In this document: positions 5,532-6,353 of the stretch, piece after piece
How positions within the stretch are numbered: position 1 is the first letter of the stretch
Layout: each line of letters starts with the position of its first letter
Source of the DNA: an uncultured Bacteroidota bacterium
Lineage (GTDB): Bacteria > Bacteroidota > Bacteroidia > Chitinophagales > Chitinophagaceae
Direction: 5' to 3'
NCBI GenBank assembly: GCA_903851455.1
Contig: CAINOM010000664.1
Coordinates: 1-6,353, forward strand
DNA length: 6,353 nucleotides
The notes under the pieces: model-generated
The model's database searches: none
Seen by the model: only the letters and a program-made list of their open reading frames with translations
Told to the model about the DNA's origin: nothing
Made by a program: the position numbers and the translations under genes

Positions 5532-6353
5532 CTAGTCCTTTAGGAACTTCCGGACTTCGGCGCCATTGATTTTGACGAAATACAGCCCTGATGGGAAGCG
5601 TGATACATCTATTTGTGCTTCCGTGACGTTGCATTGATTGGAGTAGACCGTTTGGCCTAAGAGATTAGCAATGGAAATTGATGAGATACCGGTCTTTGCA
5701 GAAATAGCTATTCGATCATTTGCAGGGTTGGGAAAAACATTTAGTAGTGTGAGGTTATTTACTTGTGAAATCAGAGACGGGGGAATGCAACCGGGGTCTT
5801 CAATTTTTATAGAATCTATCATCCAACCCGAAAGGGAATCTACTGTCGAATCACTTACAAATCGAAATCTAAGATAGAAGGGAACGCCATCAATGACATT
5901 ACCCTCGGTAAGACAACTGGTGACAGTCGTCCTGATTTCCCAGCAATTAATGAATTGAAAACGAGACAGAATCTCTCCGTGGCTATTCCCGGTAAAAGCT
6001 GGTACCCCGGTGATCAGTGTGTCTGTTGCCGAGTACATATTCTCTTTTCGAATATCGGTGCAATTTCCAATATTCATCCATGTCAGTCCGGTATCGGTAG
6101 AATATTCAATGAAGCCACCAGCGTGCATACTATCCATCTCAAACTTATGCCAAACGTCAATAATAAAATTCGGCAGGACATGATCCATTCCTAAAGTGAA
6201 ATAATCATTTGCGTTCGGAGGATAAGAATGAAGTGTATCAGTCATAAGTCCCCGAACAGGAGTAGTGTCATTAGAAAAGACAGGTTTTAAGGAGTATCCT
6301 ATTTGCCACAAAGTTGCTGCGAATGTTTCAATTTGCAGACTAGTTGAAGGACA
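5532..6353 (-). CDS. T9SS-exported protein with C-terminal Por sorting domain (5' end outside window)
   Basis: The frame is open to the right edge, so the TTG at 6311-6309 is not the start; 273 C-terminal residues are visible, beginning CPSTSLQIETFAATLWQIG. The upstream part (about 20-190) is a beta-sandwich-like region with Trp/Gly/Asp-rich strands such as WQIGYSLKPVF, GGFIEYSTDTGLTWMNIG and GWMIDSIKIEDPGC. This resembles the MAM or jelly-roll modules found in large Bacteroidota surface proteins. The last roughly 75 residues are a type A sorting domain (TIGR04183-like): LLNVFPNPANDRIAIS, then SISIANLLGQTVY, then QIDVSRFPSGLYFVKI and the basic end EVRKFLKD. By family knowledge this tail directs export through the type IX secretion system and is cleaved at the cell surface. 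No catalytic motif is visible, so enzyme, adhesin or matrix protein cannot be told apart. Hand counts of three 60-base blocks give about 38% G+C here against about 51% in three blocks of the two neighbouring genes. Confidence 0.9.
   Translation of the reverse strand, partial: CPSTSLQIETFAATLWQIGYSLKPVFSNDTTPVRGLMTDTLHSYPPNANDYFTLGMDHVLPNFIIDVWHKFEMDSMHAGGFIEYSTDTGLTWMNIGNCTDIRKENMYSATDTLITGVPAFTGNSHGEILSRFQFINCWEIRTTVTSCLTEGNVIDGVPFYLRFRFVSDSTVDSLSGWMIDSIKIEDPGCIPPSLISQVNNLTLLNVFPNPANDRIAISAKTGISSISIANLLGQTVYSNQCNVTEAQIDVSRFPSGLYFVKINGAEVRKFLKD

Noticed and set aside
6309..6311. TTG as the start codon of the T9SS protein
   Set aside because: The frame stays open for 14 more codons to the window edge, and the residues before it continue the same domain pattern, so the gene is simply cut by the window.

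Overview
The window reads as a chromosomal segment of a Bacteroidota bacterium, probably of the Chitinophagales/Chitinophagaceae type. This is inferred, not computed. The evidence is a C-terminal type IX secretion (Por) sorting domain, a short single-anchor HisKA_3 histidine kinase paired with a LuxR-type regulator, a promoter of the TTTG-N20-TAnnTTTG class, no clear Shine-Dalgarno sequences before the starts, and AT-rich and C4/G4-palindromic intergenic repeats of a kind common in that phylum.

Layout. Positions 1-1438 (+ strand) hold a two-component pair: a membrane-anchored sensor kinase cut at its 5' end by the window edge, then a NarL/LuxR-type response regulator. A 237-base convergent gap (1439-1675) follows with two small hairpins. 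Everything to the right is on the - strand. In transcription order from the right edge these are a T9SS-exported protein cut at its 5' end (6353-5532), an exported two-domain protein of unknown function (5477-4281), a 499-residue MoxR/magnesium-chelatase-I-like AAA+ ATPase (4114-2615), and a small outer-membrane beta-barrel protein (2392-1676). The 222-base gap before the barrel gene carries a good sigma-ABfr-type promoter and an inverted pair of C/G-rich palindromic repeats. The 166-base gap before the ATPase gene carries short AT-rich repeats and a palindrome.

How the genes work together. The kinase and regulator clearly form one signalling pair whose stimulus and targets are not visible. 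The four - strand genes need not form one operon: the barrel gene has its own promoter, and repeats separate it from the ATPase gene. The T9SS gene and the unknown exported protein are only 54 bases apart and could be co-transcribed. The ATPase belongs to a family usually paired with a von Willebrand A partner, and none lies in the window.

No clear new defence, mobile or RNA system was found. The most distinctive items are the inverted palindromic repeat pair that supplies the barrel gene's -33 element, the repeat-rich gap before the ATPase gene, the ATPase without a visible partner, and the unrecognised exported protein beside it.
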